NCBI GenBank assembly: GCA_963969595.1
Contig: OZ018408.1
Coordinates: forward strand, 6,755,823 to 6,819,822
Source of the DNA: Neckera pumila
Taxonomy: Eukaryota > Streptophyta > Bryopsida > Hypnales > Neckeraceae
Direction: 5' to 3'
Length of the DNA stretch: 64,000 nt
Of this stretch, positions 46,764 to 58,132 are shown piece after piece (within the stretch, counting starts at the first letter, position 1; every line of letters starts with the position of its first letter). The notes beneath the pieces were generated by a model that saw nothing but the letters and a program-made list of their open reading frames with translations, did no database searches and was not told the origin of the DNA. The translations under genes were made by a program, and so were the position numbers.

Positions 46764-48382
46764 TCAGTTCACTTGTGCGATCGCTCGGCGGATCTCCCCG
46801 GAGTGCCCCGCGAGCACGCCGATGCGGCTCATGGCCACCATGGCGTCGCCGAAGTTGCGGTAAAAGGCCGAACCGCTGTTGGCGTACACATGGTCCTTGG
46901 TGCGTGAGTGCTGGAGCAGCGTTTGGTCGGATGTGAGCAGGCCTCGGCGGCGGATGATGTCCTTGAAGTACTGCGTGTCGAACTTGCGCGGCGTGGAGTC
47001 CAGGTTCACGAGCGTCGTCAGGCCGGCTTTGGGGCACTGCTTCTTCAGCGACTTGGCGAAGCTGGTGGCCAGCGTCGAGTCCACGGGCTTGGTTTGCAGC
47101 CGGTTGTCGAAGGTTGTGCACGGCGCCTTGCCGATGGTGTGAGCGCCGGAGAGGATCACGAGCTGCGCGGCGTTCAAGCCCTTGCTCTGGAACACCTTCA
47201 GGAGCGTAGCCGCGTCATCGCGAGGCGAGGGAAGGGTCGCGGCTTCGGACGCGATGGACACGCGGCTATCGCGGCGTCCCACGGGCACGGACCACCCGAA
47301 CCCTCCGGCCTGCAATTCCGTCCAGCAATAGTGCAGCCCCGTTAGTTCTCTTTCGCCATACAATTATTGATTCCGCTCAATCAAGCGAGCTGACCCATCA
47401 ATCACGCCAGTTACGAGTTGATGCAAAATCATGTACTTGTTACTTGATAAAGCGTCATAATCCCGGCCGCAGGCAGTTCCGGAGTAAATTCTCATACCAG
47501 CTGTTGCATTGCTGGTATGAGGAGAATTTACTCCCGAAGTGGCTGCGAACCAAATGGAAACGCTTAAGAAAATTTAATGTGGTATGTCATGCACAATTTT
47601 CAATCAGCCAACTTCAGTTAATGAATGTGGGGCGTCGTTAATTACCAGGATGACGGAGTCGCGAGCGGCGAATTGCAGGACGTCGGAGGCCGACACCACG
47701 CCGGGGCAGGCCTTCTCCACCGCTTTCTTGGCTGCGTCCACAGCTTCGAAGCCGTGCAGTCCGCGGTTGTTGGGCGCCGCCCGCTCGCTGTTGGGTCCGG
47801 CGAGAAGGACGGAGGCGTCGCATCCCTGCATCAACCAAAGAGTTAAACGTGCGTCAGATCAAATTTTCGTCCAAGGATTCAGCAGCATGCGAGTTTGGGG
47901 ATTGAGAATAACCAACTCACACGATCTAACACATATACTCATTATTGAAGTTTGATCACTCCGACCAACTACATTTTAATTAGCAATACGTACGTTCTGC
48001 AGCCTGTTGGACTGCCTACATCACGGACGGGAGCATGACGATTGAACAGTATTTACATTGCAATTCGTCGGTTATTTAAATCCCAGGGAAGAATTCCTAC
48101 CCGCACGAAGCAGTCGTGAAAAGCCAGGCGAAGAACGCCGGGCGCCACAGTTTTGTCCACCTTGTATGATTTGGCCATAGAGTTGTACACGGTTGTCTCC
48201 ACATGCGGGCAGCTATATTTGTAGTACCCTACTTTGAGACAGCCCGTGGCTTCCACCGCTGGAGCGAGGAACAAGCTCAACCCCAAGACCACTGCGAGGC
48301 AGAGCTGCGCTGCCCGGATCATGCTTGCTCCTTGTGATGCAGCTGTCGACCTTCTGCGAGAATTAGCAGCGGAGGACGCCAT
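46764..48382 (-). CDS. Class III (secretory) peroxidase
   Basis: Three minus-strand exons, 48382-48101, 47825-47646 and 47309-46764, join in phase 0 at canonical GT-AG sites to give 335 residues. A signal peptide is evident after a second Met (MIRAAQLCLAVVLGLSLFLAPAVEA), so translation may begin at residue 1 or 21. Catalytic features: distal RLAFHDCFVRGCDASVLL (Arg and His), proximal heme ligand LVILSGAHTIGKAPC, and GRRDS. Such enzymes use H2O2 to oxidise phenolics in the wall and apoplast. Cysteines for three of the usual four disulfides are visible. The pair normally in VSCAD and near the C terminus is absent (VSASD; EIRRAIAQVN at the end). Exon 1 and exon 2 junctions fall at the classical peroxidase intron positions. 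Confidence 0.93.
47465..47555. repeat. Short hairpin in peroxidase intron 2
   Basis: GGAGTAAATTCTCATACCAGC (47480-47500) faces GCTGGTATGAGGAGAATTTACTCC (47510-47533) across a loop of about 9 bases. One 3-base bulge interrupts the stem, and weaker pairing extends outward. It lies in the intron 47310-47645. Confidence 0.8.
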
Positions 48383-49921
48383 TCTATAAGATGCGTCTCG
48401 ATCACCGCGAGTAATTGAAGTCTAGCTTTCAGTCGATTGAATGGGCGGATCGAGCTAGTTGACGATCGATCCGAATTCAATGTACACTCACGTACGTTCG
48501 ATCAATCGACGTCAGGCCCTGCAACGTACTGCCTGGCAACTCTTCGACTTTGGAGCGTTTGCTAAACTGTCGCCGTAAGTCAAAACGCGTACAGCCGTAC
48601 ACCGCAATCGTATATTTAGCTGGATCCGTCCCAGCGTGCGGAGCTCCGGCCTCGAAGTGGGTGCGTGGTCAACCTATTTGAAAAGTTGAGATGGCGTTGA
48701 CCATCATGAATTGGTTCAATTACCCGAACTCGATGCGGATCAAGCCAACGAAATACTCCAGGCCTTTATGCTCCGGGTCCACGGACGCGTGCCCGTCTGT
48801 GAATTTTTGTTTTCATTTTGGTTGCACCATACGCTCTCCACAGTCATGGTAGGTCTGAGAAATAGATCAATTCTAAACATCCATCCAACCACCACGCCTG
48901 CACGTTCGTCCCTGATACAGTGATCTGTAGTAACTAGTAAGACTAGGATCATTAGTGCTCTTCATTCAAAATTCGGCGAACCTTCAACTCATTTATGATT
49001 TCATCCACATTTTTTTACATAATTTTTTCTAGTTTAGGGATGCGTACCACCAAATCTGTACAGTAATCAGGTTCAGCAATAAGGATCTGGTTAAAATCCC
49101 CTTAATTATTTAAATGAATATACTGCTACAAAATTGCAGGTCAATGGGCGGTAATCTATTTTTCTCCGAGTGAGATGTCACTCCGGTTGAACCGGTGATG
49201 AATGGCTTCCAGCACTGTTTGCCTCATGTAAATCTTGCATTTCAAAATGACTGCCTGTAAAGCCCTAAACCAGGCAACGTGTTGAAAACTTTGAGGGTTT
49301 CACGAATTTTCTGGGCAAATCAGCGAGCTTCTTGCCTAAATTTAGCTTACTACTTGCTCCGACGAACCGACTTTGATTTTATGCAGCAAACTTTGTTTTT
49401 TTTTGTCCCCGACGGTGTTTTATTTTTTTATTTTTTTATTTTTTTGGAACAAATGGGAAACCCACTGCATTAAAAAGAACTGATTTTATTACTGTATGTC
49501 AATACTGGTTTTCTTTTTTATTACTAAAATGGAAAATTTCAATTAAAATGGCGGAATTCCAAGTGCCACTTTGACGGTGTGCCATTTTCACCATCTAGAA
49601 GAGGTATAGATTTTAGAACAGCCGTTTTGAACCATCTAAGACAGTTATAGATTTAGAACGGCTATTCTGAATTGTTTTTCATGCCATTTAAAAAAAACAT
49701 TGCCATTTTAATGAAATTGCCCATACTAGTACTTGAAGGTTGTAGGCCTACTGACTATCAACTTTTAATGCATATAAATCACGATGGCCTAAGAGCATCC
49801 CACCCGTCTTGTAAAACGGATGACTTGTAAACACCGGCTTGCAATATTGCCTTTTTGCCGAAAAGGGTGTCAAATTTGTCTTCCAGGAAGCAAGCCTACA
49901 ATAACAAAGCCCATTGGGAAC
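48383..49921. other. Peroxidase promoter side and intergenic DNA
   Basis: The 5' flank of the peroxidase, with GC-richer sequence to about 48800, then AT-rich DNA with a T-rich run near 49418-49446. No gene is supported. Confidence 0.4.
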
Positions 49922-50665
49922 TTAACCCTGGAACGCCATAGACGCCATTCCGTGGCATTTTGATGACAATAATGTTGAGCTAAGAGAGTTCAAAAGCATT
50001 TTTTCATCCTCCTTTTCCTTGTTGATCTTTCACATGGGGTTATGAAGAGTATCCAATTGAGTTTGTACTCTTTCCAACTTTTGTCTTCACAGAAATGAGA
50101 AGCTATTAAAAAAACGGATTACAAAATATGCTATTTTAGAGTATTTTGGGAAGTTGTTGCTCCTTGCTTTAAATCTGGAATTTTTCCACAAAAACGATAT
50201 TTTTTGAGTTTGAGTCAAACTAACAAAATGAAGGTCATCTACTCTAGTTTCTACTCCAATTTGAATGTTGAAAAAATTCCTAATATTTCATATTTTATTG
50301 CAAATTGAACATTGGATGTATTTTCAATGTCTATTTTTATTTTCTAATCATAGAATGACACTGAAATTGAGTTTACACCTTGATGTTTGTCATTGTGATA
50401 TACACTTATGGTGAATTTTCAGATTTTTGGAATATTTTTCTATTTAATATGATTTTTCTTCACTTTTTCTTCAAAAATTCTTTAAGAAATTAATTTTTCA
50501 CCAAAAAATCTAAATTTTTATTGAAGTAAAGAAAACATATACTTTCATCTCTGAAAAATAAAAATAAAATTTTTCATACATATCTAGTTGCAAAATGGTA
50601 GCAAATTGAATGATGGATAGTGAAATTTGAAATCAATGGTCATGGGTCCGTCATTTAGAGGTTAA
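49922..50665 (+). mobile_element. TTAA-family related element, copy F
   Basis: Starts TTAACCCTGGAACGCC and ends GTCCGTCATTTAGAGGTTAA. Its right half is nearly collinear with 29430-29675 ('gattttcagatttttggaat...cttcactttttct...catctctga...atctagttgcaaa...gaaatcaatggtcat'). The left half differs from copies A, B and D. Probably a second subfamily sharing TTAA ends. Confidence 0.55.
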
Positions 50666-51557
50666 GTGTAGGATTGGCTGTGTAGGATCTGCATTGATGT
50701 TGATTGACTCAATCCACGGTTGGATTTGGCTTGTTGGACCTCACTTTGGTGCTTGTGCTGATGCATCCCTCGATGCATCCACAGAGACTGAGCTTCACAT
50801 TAGGGGTTGTGACGCATCCTTCAACCTACCTGCAATTCTCGGAAAATTGGCACGTAGCGCAAGAAGAGTGGCTGCAAAGGATGTCCAATTCTTCAAGAAT
50901 TTCAAGCACCCTTTCTTCTCCTCCATAGGTGAAGAAAACGGTCAAAACAATTTTCTCCGAGAATATTTTTTATCTTGCGCTCCCTCGTTGCTCCCTTGTT
51001 TCACCTCTCCCCTACAACATTGTGCTGCAATTGGGTCCGTGAAAGCAGCTTGAGTTACCCATTCTCAAAGAAAATTCTCCACGCTCCGAACACAAGAAAG
51101 GGGTGTCATACATCCTCCACGCAAAACAGCTCGCCATTTGCTCCTTGTTTCTCTCACTAATTTCTCCAACTCTTGCTCCAACTTCATGGAAATCCCATTC
51201 TCCAAGGATGCGTGACAACCCCTATTGGTAATTTGGTAGCCGTGCTTTGCAAAGCCAGGAGGAATCAATTAACCTATAATTGTTCATGACTATGTTTCAC
51301 CAGAGAGCTGAGCAATTCAAATTGAGGTTTTTAGTGCAAAGAGCCACGATGTGAGAAGTATTTTTTTGGTATATTCAACTATGAGATCTTGCACAAAGTC
51401 TTGTATGAGAATTTGTAGGAAAATTTTTCATACACTTTGAACATGGAGGTTGTACAATATTAATGTTCAAGGTAATAAGAATTTAACATATAAATTTTCC
51501 ACATTGCTTATTAACTAGATCTTTTGACTTTGAATCCCATTAGCTTAACTTTTTGCA
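50666..51557. other. Intergenic; unrecognised frame
   Basis: An ATG frame at 50694-51053 (119 codons) has a moderately coding-like composition, but I recognise nothing in it and see no conserved neighbours. Confidence 0.3.
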
Positions 51558-51850
51558 CTACACTAAAATTGGTAAATAGTGTTGGCTACACTAATTGTCA
51601 ACAATAATACTAATTGTGATTTGTAAGGTTAGTGTTAGAATATTATTTATCCATTCTAACACTATTTTAGCTCTAGTAAAATTTCATCATTTCAAGGAAC
51701 AACACTAATTATTGAAATGTTGAAATGTTGAAAACTTGAAATGTTAAAATAAATAATGAAATGCGAATTACATTTCAACATTTCAACATTTCAAAAAAAC
51801 AAGGAACAGCATAAATAATCACCCAACACTATTTATCAATTTTAGTGTAG
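51558..51850. mobile_element. ~293-bp foldback MITE (CTACACTAAAATTG termini)
   Basis: CTACACTAAAATTGGTAAATAGTGTTGG at the left pairs with CCAACACTATTTATCAATTTTAGTGTAG at the right, about 28 bp with one mismatch. An inner palindrome of 'aaatgttgaaatgttgaaa' and 'tttcaacatttcaacattt' lies within. The CACTA core suggests a CACTA-type element, but a clear 3-bp target duplication is not seen. Confidence 0.75.
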
Positions 51851-52509
51851 AGAGTTTTGAGATGTGAATCTTTATGTTGTGGAATACGGGAATGGAGCTA
51901 AAAATATATTGGAAAAAAAAATTTGAAAGCAAATTGTTCCGTAGAAGTAGGTCTAAAATAGAAAGAAAATTTTACTTCTAATATTTTAAAAATAGAATTG
52001 AAATATTTCAATACAAATGGGCAAATTGTTGTAACAAGTAATCTTGCAAAAAATAAGCACACAATGGTCGATGGATGTTATAGTTTTGAAAAAAATTGAA
52101 GACTGAGATTTGAAACAAGTTCTACAGTTATTTTTTCTTGAAGATGCTTTATGTACCCTTAAAACAAGACTCTTTGTAATTCTTGAAAATTGATTCAAAT
52201 AGAATTCATCAAAGATATTTCAAATTTCAAAAGGACATCATGTCATCATTGATCCAAATGGAATTTATCCATGTTTTCCAAAAGGACATTCTACAAGAAA
52301 AATAAATAATAAATAAATCTATTTAATTTTGAAATTTCACGTTTAATTTTTGGGTCAAGATTTTATTCTTAGGTAGGCATAACCTTTTTTCTATGCACCA
52401 AATGAATTAATAATTGCTTTCCTATAAAGCTAGTTTATTCTATAACCTTCCAAAGGAAATTCAAAATACTACAAAAAATATGACATCAAAGTAATTTGCC
52501 CCGAAAATC
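51851..52509. other. Intergenic, no gene seen
   Basis: AT-rich sequence without supported features. Confidence 0.4.
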
Positions 52510-52966
52510 ATAAAATCATAAAAATTCCATTCCAAAACTTTGAACCTGTAGGGTATTAGGGGAGTAAGTGAGTAACTCTTAGCCAAGATAGCATGCATGT
52601 ACATACTAAGTGGATTATAAAATCAATGTTTTCAAAGCGCTTAAGCCTTTGGATCCTAGAATTTTTTGGAACCCCAAATTATTGTTTTTTATGGAAATTT
52701 AGGAGCATATTTAACTAATAATAGATTCCTACCATAAAAATTGGAAATGCACTTGTTGTTATGGTATGTTAAATTTGGTGGACATTTAGCTATGTAATTT
52801 GCAATAGACCTGGATACTCTAGAAATAATTAGCAGTTACTTTGGAAACTATTTGAGAGTTGAGACCTACTATAAGGTATATTTTAAATGTTGGAGCTAAT
52901 AAATTAAAAAGTATTCAAATCACTGTAGCATCACTTATTTGAAATATACTATATGGGTGATTGCAA
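52510..52966. repeat. Direct repeat flanking the palindrome, left copy
   Basis: Shares long collinear text with 56350-56785, for example 'taagtgagtaactcttagccaagatagcatg', 'gttttcaaagcgcttaagcctttg' and 'gttgagacctactata', with scattered substitutions. It stops exactly where the palindrome begins. Confidence 0.8.
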
Positions 52967-53348
52967 AGATTAGAGAAAATTTGGGGCCTCTAGAGAGCCG
53001 CTCCACAGCCCTTTGAGGACCCTGTAAACAATGGGTTTTTTTGCTTAAATAAATTTTTTTCCGCTATTCCTGTTCATCTTTCAATTCCGATGTCGAATGC
53101 TTGTCAATGGTTGAAAATCCAAGTCAAAAGTGTTTATAATTAGGGCTAAGATGAATTAAAGCACCATAACCTTGATCATTATATATTTTCTATTTGGATG
53201 CATCTTCCTTTTCAATCCAACTTGTAGAAAAAAAATACAAATGCCCAAAAATAGTCAAGTGTCTTACCATCAAGAATTTTTTTATGCCAATGTGAAAGAC
53301 TTTTTTTGTGGACATTGGAAGTGTTTGAAGATGAAAGGAGAATGTCCT

Positions 53349-53930
53349 TATAGAAGTGGGGTAGTGGTAGGTAGAACAATGCATGTGGGTTATGTAAATT
53401 AGGATGAGTAGGAGCTCCACCTCTCAAAGTTAAGTGAAAAAAAGCAATTGTATTAAAAGTAGAATTTCGGGCCTCATTTAGGCATAGTAAAATAACTTTA
53501 CTGATTGTAAAATAACTTTACTAATACTTTGGACTAATTGTAGAATCAAGCTAAGTTTCATACTCAAAAATCCTTTTGAGATTTCAATTCTCCACTCAAA
53601 AGTTATAGACAAAACTCAGAATGGATGTTCGAAATGTCAAAAAAAAAGTTCCTTCAAACATCCGGTTTGAATTTTGTCCATAACTTTTGAGTGGAGAATT
53701 GAAATCTCAAAAGGATTTTTGGGTATATATAAAACTTAGTTTGATTATACACCTTTTCTTAGCTCAAAGTTTTTTTAGTAAAGTCATTTTACTATGCCTA
53801 AATGAGGCCCAAAATTCTGCTTTAAATACAATTTCTTTTTTTCACTTAATTTTGAGAAGTGGAGCTCCTACTCATCCTAATTTACATATCCCACATGCAT
53901 TGTTCTACCTACCACTATCCCACTTCTATA
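53349..53930. repeat. Inner palindrome 1 (582 bp)
   Basis: TATAGAAGTGGG...GTAGGTAGAACAATGCATGTGGG pairs with CCCACATGCATTGTTCTACCTAC...CCACTTCTATA. Inward matches include 'ggagctccac', 'gcctcatttaggcatagtaaaa' and 'gagatttcaattctccactcaaaagttat', with the centre near 53640. Arms are about 290 bases. Confidence 0.85.
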
Positions 53931-54908
53931 AAAGAGGTTCCTATTTTCATATTGAAACATATAAATTCAAAAGCCACTTAAAATTATTTAATTAGACTTG
54001 ATTGGATAATTTGGTTTTAAATTTGTAATTAAAAACCTTGTTTAATATTGGCCTTTTTTTAAAAAAATCTGGAGTGTTTTTCCAATAGTGAATCACGAAC
54101 AAACAATGGTCAGCTTATATTGCCTTTTTTTTATTGTGGAAGTTGGGCGACAAGCCTGCTCTTACTGACTAGTTTTGCAAAATTCACATCATCTGACTAT
54201 GTACTTCTGACAATTTTCATAAGTCAAAGGCCTTATTTATAAAAATGAGACAATTTGCACATTTTGAGACTCCAACCCTAAACTTGTTATAGTGATTTAT
54301 CGTCAAATCGATGATAAGATGAGCCTACAACCTTTGGATGATTTGAGGTTTTTATATATATTAATATATTATAGTCTCAACTTACCAAATAGTCTTAAAA
54401 TGGAATAGTTATAACATTTTATCTTTGAGTCAAAGATAAAAATGAGACTGCAAAAAATCTCAATATAACAAATATGGCATTAAGAGACCTATCTGCGTTT
54501 GAATAGGCTGGATGGTCACTTTGGAGCAGCCCTCAAGAGGCCCCAGAATTCTTCATGAGGGCTGCTTCAGAGTGACCATCCAATCTATTAAAACGCAGGT
54601 AGGTCTCCTATGAAGATTGTCAAAAGTACATAGTTCTATGATGTGAATTTCACAAAACTAGTCAATAAGAGCAGGCCTATTGCCCAACTTCCACAATAAA
54701 AAAAGCCAATACATGCTGACCATTTTTTGTTCTTGGTTTACTATTGGAATAAACTCCAGATTTCAAAAAGGAAAAAGGCCAATATTAAACAAGGTTTTCA
54801 ATTAAAAATTAAAAACCAAATTATCCAATCAAGCTAATTATCCAGTCCAATCCACTTAATCAATTTAAGTGGATTTTGAATTTGTGTGTTTAGAGATGAA
54901 AATAGGAA

Positions 54909-55495
54909 CCACTTTATACAAGTGAAGTTGTAGTAGGTCAAGCAATGCATGTGGGAGATGTAAATTAGGATGATTCAGGAGCTCCACTGCTCATAGTTAT
55001 GTGAGAAAAAGAAACCGTATTAAAAGCAAAATTTTGGGCCTCATTTAGGCATAGTAAACAACTTTTTTGAAAAAACTTTGGACTAATAAAAGCTAAATAA
55101 ACAAGCTAAGTTTCATAACCAAAAATCCTTTTGTGATTTCAATTCTCCAATCAAAAGTTATGGACAAAATTCAGACCGGATGTTTGAAGGAACATTTTTT
55201 TGACATTTTTTTTGACATTTTCAAACATCCGGTTTGAATTTTGTCCATAACTTTTGATTGGAGAATTGAAATCACAAAAGGATTTTTGGTTATGAAACTC
55301 GGCTTGTTTTTCCAGCTTTTATTCGTCCAAAACTTTTTCAAACAAGTTGTTTTACTATGCCTAAATGAGGCCCAAAATTCTGCTTTTAATATAATTTCTT
55401 TTTTTCACTTAACTTTGAGAGGTGGAGCTCCTACTCAATCCAATTTACATATATCATATGCATTGTTCTACCTACCACTACCCCACTTCTATAAA
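54909..55495. repeat. Inner palindrome 2 (~587 bp)
   Basis: A second copy of inner palindrome 1 with the same modules ('gcaatgcatgtgggag', 'ggagctccac', 'gcctcatttaggcatagta', 'gatttcaattctcc...aaagttatgg') around a centre near 55200. It forms the mirror position of palindrome 1 in the large palindrome. Confidence 0.85.
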
Positions 55496-55884
55496 GATCT
55501 TCTCCTCTCATCTTCAAACACTTCAATTGTCCACAAAATAAGTCTTTCACATTGGCATAAATAAAGATTCTTGATGGTAAGCCACTGGACTATTTTGGGA
55601 CGTTTGCATTTTTTTCTACAATTTGGATTGAAAGAAAGATGCATCTAAGTAGAAAGTGTTTAATAGTGAAGGTTATGGTGCTTTAATACATCTTAATCCT
55701 AATCATAAAACACTTTTAACTTGGATTTTCAACCATTGAGGAGCATCTAATATCAGGATTGAAGGTGAATGAAATAGCGGAAAAACATTTAGTTAAGCAA
55801 GAAAAAAAACTATTTACTGGGTCCTCGGAGGGCTGTGGAGCGGCCCTCCAGAGGCCTCAGATTTTCTCTAATGTGTACAATTTG

Positions 55885-56349
55885 TCCCCTTGCCCTCGGA
55901 CGGAGTTGGTTTTTTGCTCATAATTTTTGCATCGTCTGTCTATTTGGCATAAAATTTAGAACTAAGGTACATATGGAAGTTGCAAACATTGGATAATTTA
56001 AAAAAATATATAAAATCAATTTATTAATTTTAACTTGCCTCCAATTGGGTGTGTACCTTGGCCATTTTGGGGGGTTTAAGTTTGATTTTTGATCCAAAAA
56101 TGCAAACTTCAAGCCTCAAATTGGACATATTGAAGGTCTACTAACATTACAAATACTGACAATGGGATTTTATGAAAATAGCAATATGTTAGTTACTTAG
56201 TTGTGACCTTCCTTTGCGTAAAGGTTACAAAGAGGAAAAAAAATTCCTACATAAATTCTTTGGTGCAATGTGAGCGCAGTCTTCTTAGCAAAATTGATTT
56301 TTTTTAATTTAGTTTTATTTGAATTACTAAAAATGGAAAGGTCCACATA
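55885..56349. other. Intergenic spacer between palindrome and right direct repeat
   Basis: No gene is seen. Its counterpart on the left side of the palindrome is missing, so the direct repeats are not symmetric about it. Confidence 0.4.
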
Positions 56350-56785
56350 CCCAAATTCCATTCCAAAACTTTGAACCTTTAGGGAAGTAAGTGAGTAACT
56401 CTTAGCCAAGATAGCATGTATGTAGTATATACATACTAAGTGGATTATGAAATCAAATGTTTTCAAAGCGCTTAAGCCTTTGAATCCTAGAATATTTTGG
56501 AATCCAAACTGTTGTTCTTTATAGAAATTTAGAAGCCTATTAAATTATTTATAGATTTCCATTATAAAAATTTGAAGTGCATTTGTTATTGTAGTATGTT
56601 AAATTTGGAGGCCATTTAGCAATATAATTTGCTAAAGACCCGGGTACTTCACTAGCGGTTACTTTAGAAACATCTTGAAAGTTGAGACCTACTATAGGAT
56701 ACATTTTAAGTGTTGGAGCTAATACTTTATAAAATATTCTAATAACTATAGCATCATTTATTTGAAATATACTATATTACAACTA
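56350..56785. repeat. Direct repeat flanking the palindrome, right copy
   Basis: Diverged direct copy of 52510-52966 in the same orientation. Confidence 0.8.
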
Positions 56786-58086
56786 CTGTACAATACCTTA
56801 TAATGATCCATAGTACATATTTTGTAAATCTACACCAAGGATGGTCTAAAAGGGAGGGGAGGAACTTGCATGAAGAGCTTCCACTTTCCATGTGCAAATA
56901 GACAAAATATCAAATAGCGTCTCATTTTGGGCTATGTGTATGTTTTTCCAACTAGGAGCTATCATTGTATTATATCATGAAACTTAAATTTTGAAACTAG
57001 TCTATTTGCTAGCACGATCTGTAGATTTGGGGACCTTAAATGACAGACTGCATTTATAAATGCATAAGTCAGGCATAGACAGTATAATACTACTTGTGGT
57101 AGTATTATATTTTTTGTGATTTTTTCTCCTATTGTTTTTCCTATTGTATTTGTATAATTCATTTGTATGAATTATTTGATATATGATGCCTATAATATGT
57201 GTTATTTGTGTGGGTTGCTTCATAATTATTAGAAGAATATATACAACTAAAACACAATATTGGACAAGAAAACCAAGAATCATTAATCTTTTATACTCCA
57301 TAGGAGCAAAAAACTATCCGTCTAAGTACATAACTTTTAAGAATACAAAATTTGTTCAATCTAGGAATTTGTGCAATTGAGGTGGATGTTAAAAACCTAA
57401 CTTTGCATCAAATGTTAGAATTTGCATTCAAAACTATAGAAGATCTCCAAAGACCACAAGGTACACTTGTAATATGTTTAAAGGAAATTAATATACCACA
57501 ATGTGTGTTAATAGATGGTAATACTTTATTGCATATTAACATGTGCAAATTGCATGTTCTACTTTTTAAAATAATGGTGGCATTTTGCTATTAGGAATTT
57601 ATAATTTTCTTACGTTTTGATCTTGTAATAAGTTTATAAATTAGAGCTAAAGCATGCACAAGCCTAAATCCTCTAAAAGCATATATGAATTGTATTTTCT
57701 AACTTCAAAGTTCAACAAAAACTTAAGAATAATTTGTAGATCTATTAGCTTATACTATGCCATTAGAAAAGATAGAATGTTTGATTCTATGTCTATATTT
57801 GTTTCATTGGATATTCTTTTTTATTGTAATCTCTGTAATCTATATAGGTGATTGCAGGAAACACTTATATTATCTGCTGCATTTTCATTATTGTATAGGT
57901 AAAAGACAAATTGAATTTTATCAAATAAAAAAAAAATATGAGAAATTAGTATAATATTGAAAATAATGTCCAGAATTTTAGGCCTAAAAAAGATTTTCTA
58001 TGAAATGTGCACAAATTGAAAAAAAAATACTAATTAACTAATTTTTTCTTAAATAAAAAAATTTCAAAAAACAAAACAAAGACTAA

Positions 58087-58132
<46 letters not shown>

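Larger units (their letters stand above)
52968..55874. repeat. 2.9-kb nested palindrome (foldback transposon-like)
   Basis: The outer ends are GATTAGAGAAAATTTGGGGCCTC at 52968 and its complement GAGGCCTCAGATTTTCTCTAAT ending at about 55872. Complementarity continues through 'aaagcaccataacctt', 'gatgcatctt', 'ccatcaagaa' and onward to a centre near 54545, inside 'gctggatggtcac...gtgaccatcc'. Each arm of about 1.4 kb itself contains a smaller palindrome (53349-53930 and 54909-55495). No transposase is evident. The long inverted termini resemble foldback or Mutator-type non-autonomous elements, possibly nested insertions. Confidence 0.85.

Noticed and set aside
46702..47345. Long plus- and minus-strand frames overlapping the peroxidase exon 3
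   Set aside because: They are shadows produced by the GC-rich third positions of the true exon.
50694..51053. 119-codon ATG frame
   Set aside because: No recognisable domain, no conserved neighbours; noted only as an unrecognised frame.
57050..57970. Several Ile/Cys/Tyr-rich frames, one with an Arg/Trp pattern faintly like Harbinger nucleases
   Set aside because: Too short, no catalytic motif and extreme AT content; likely chance open frames.
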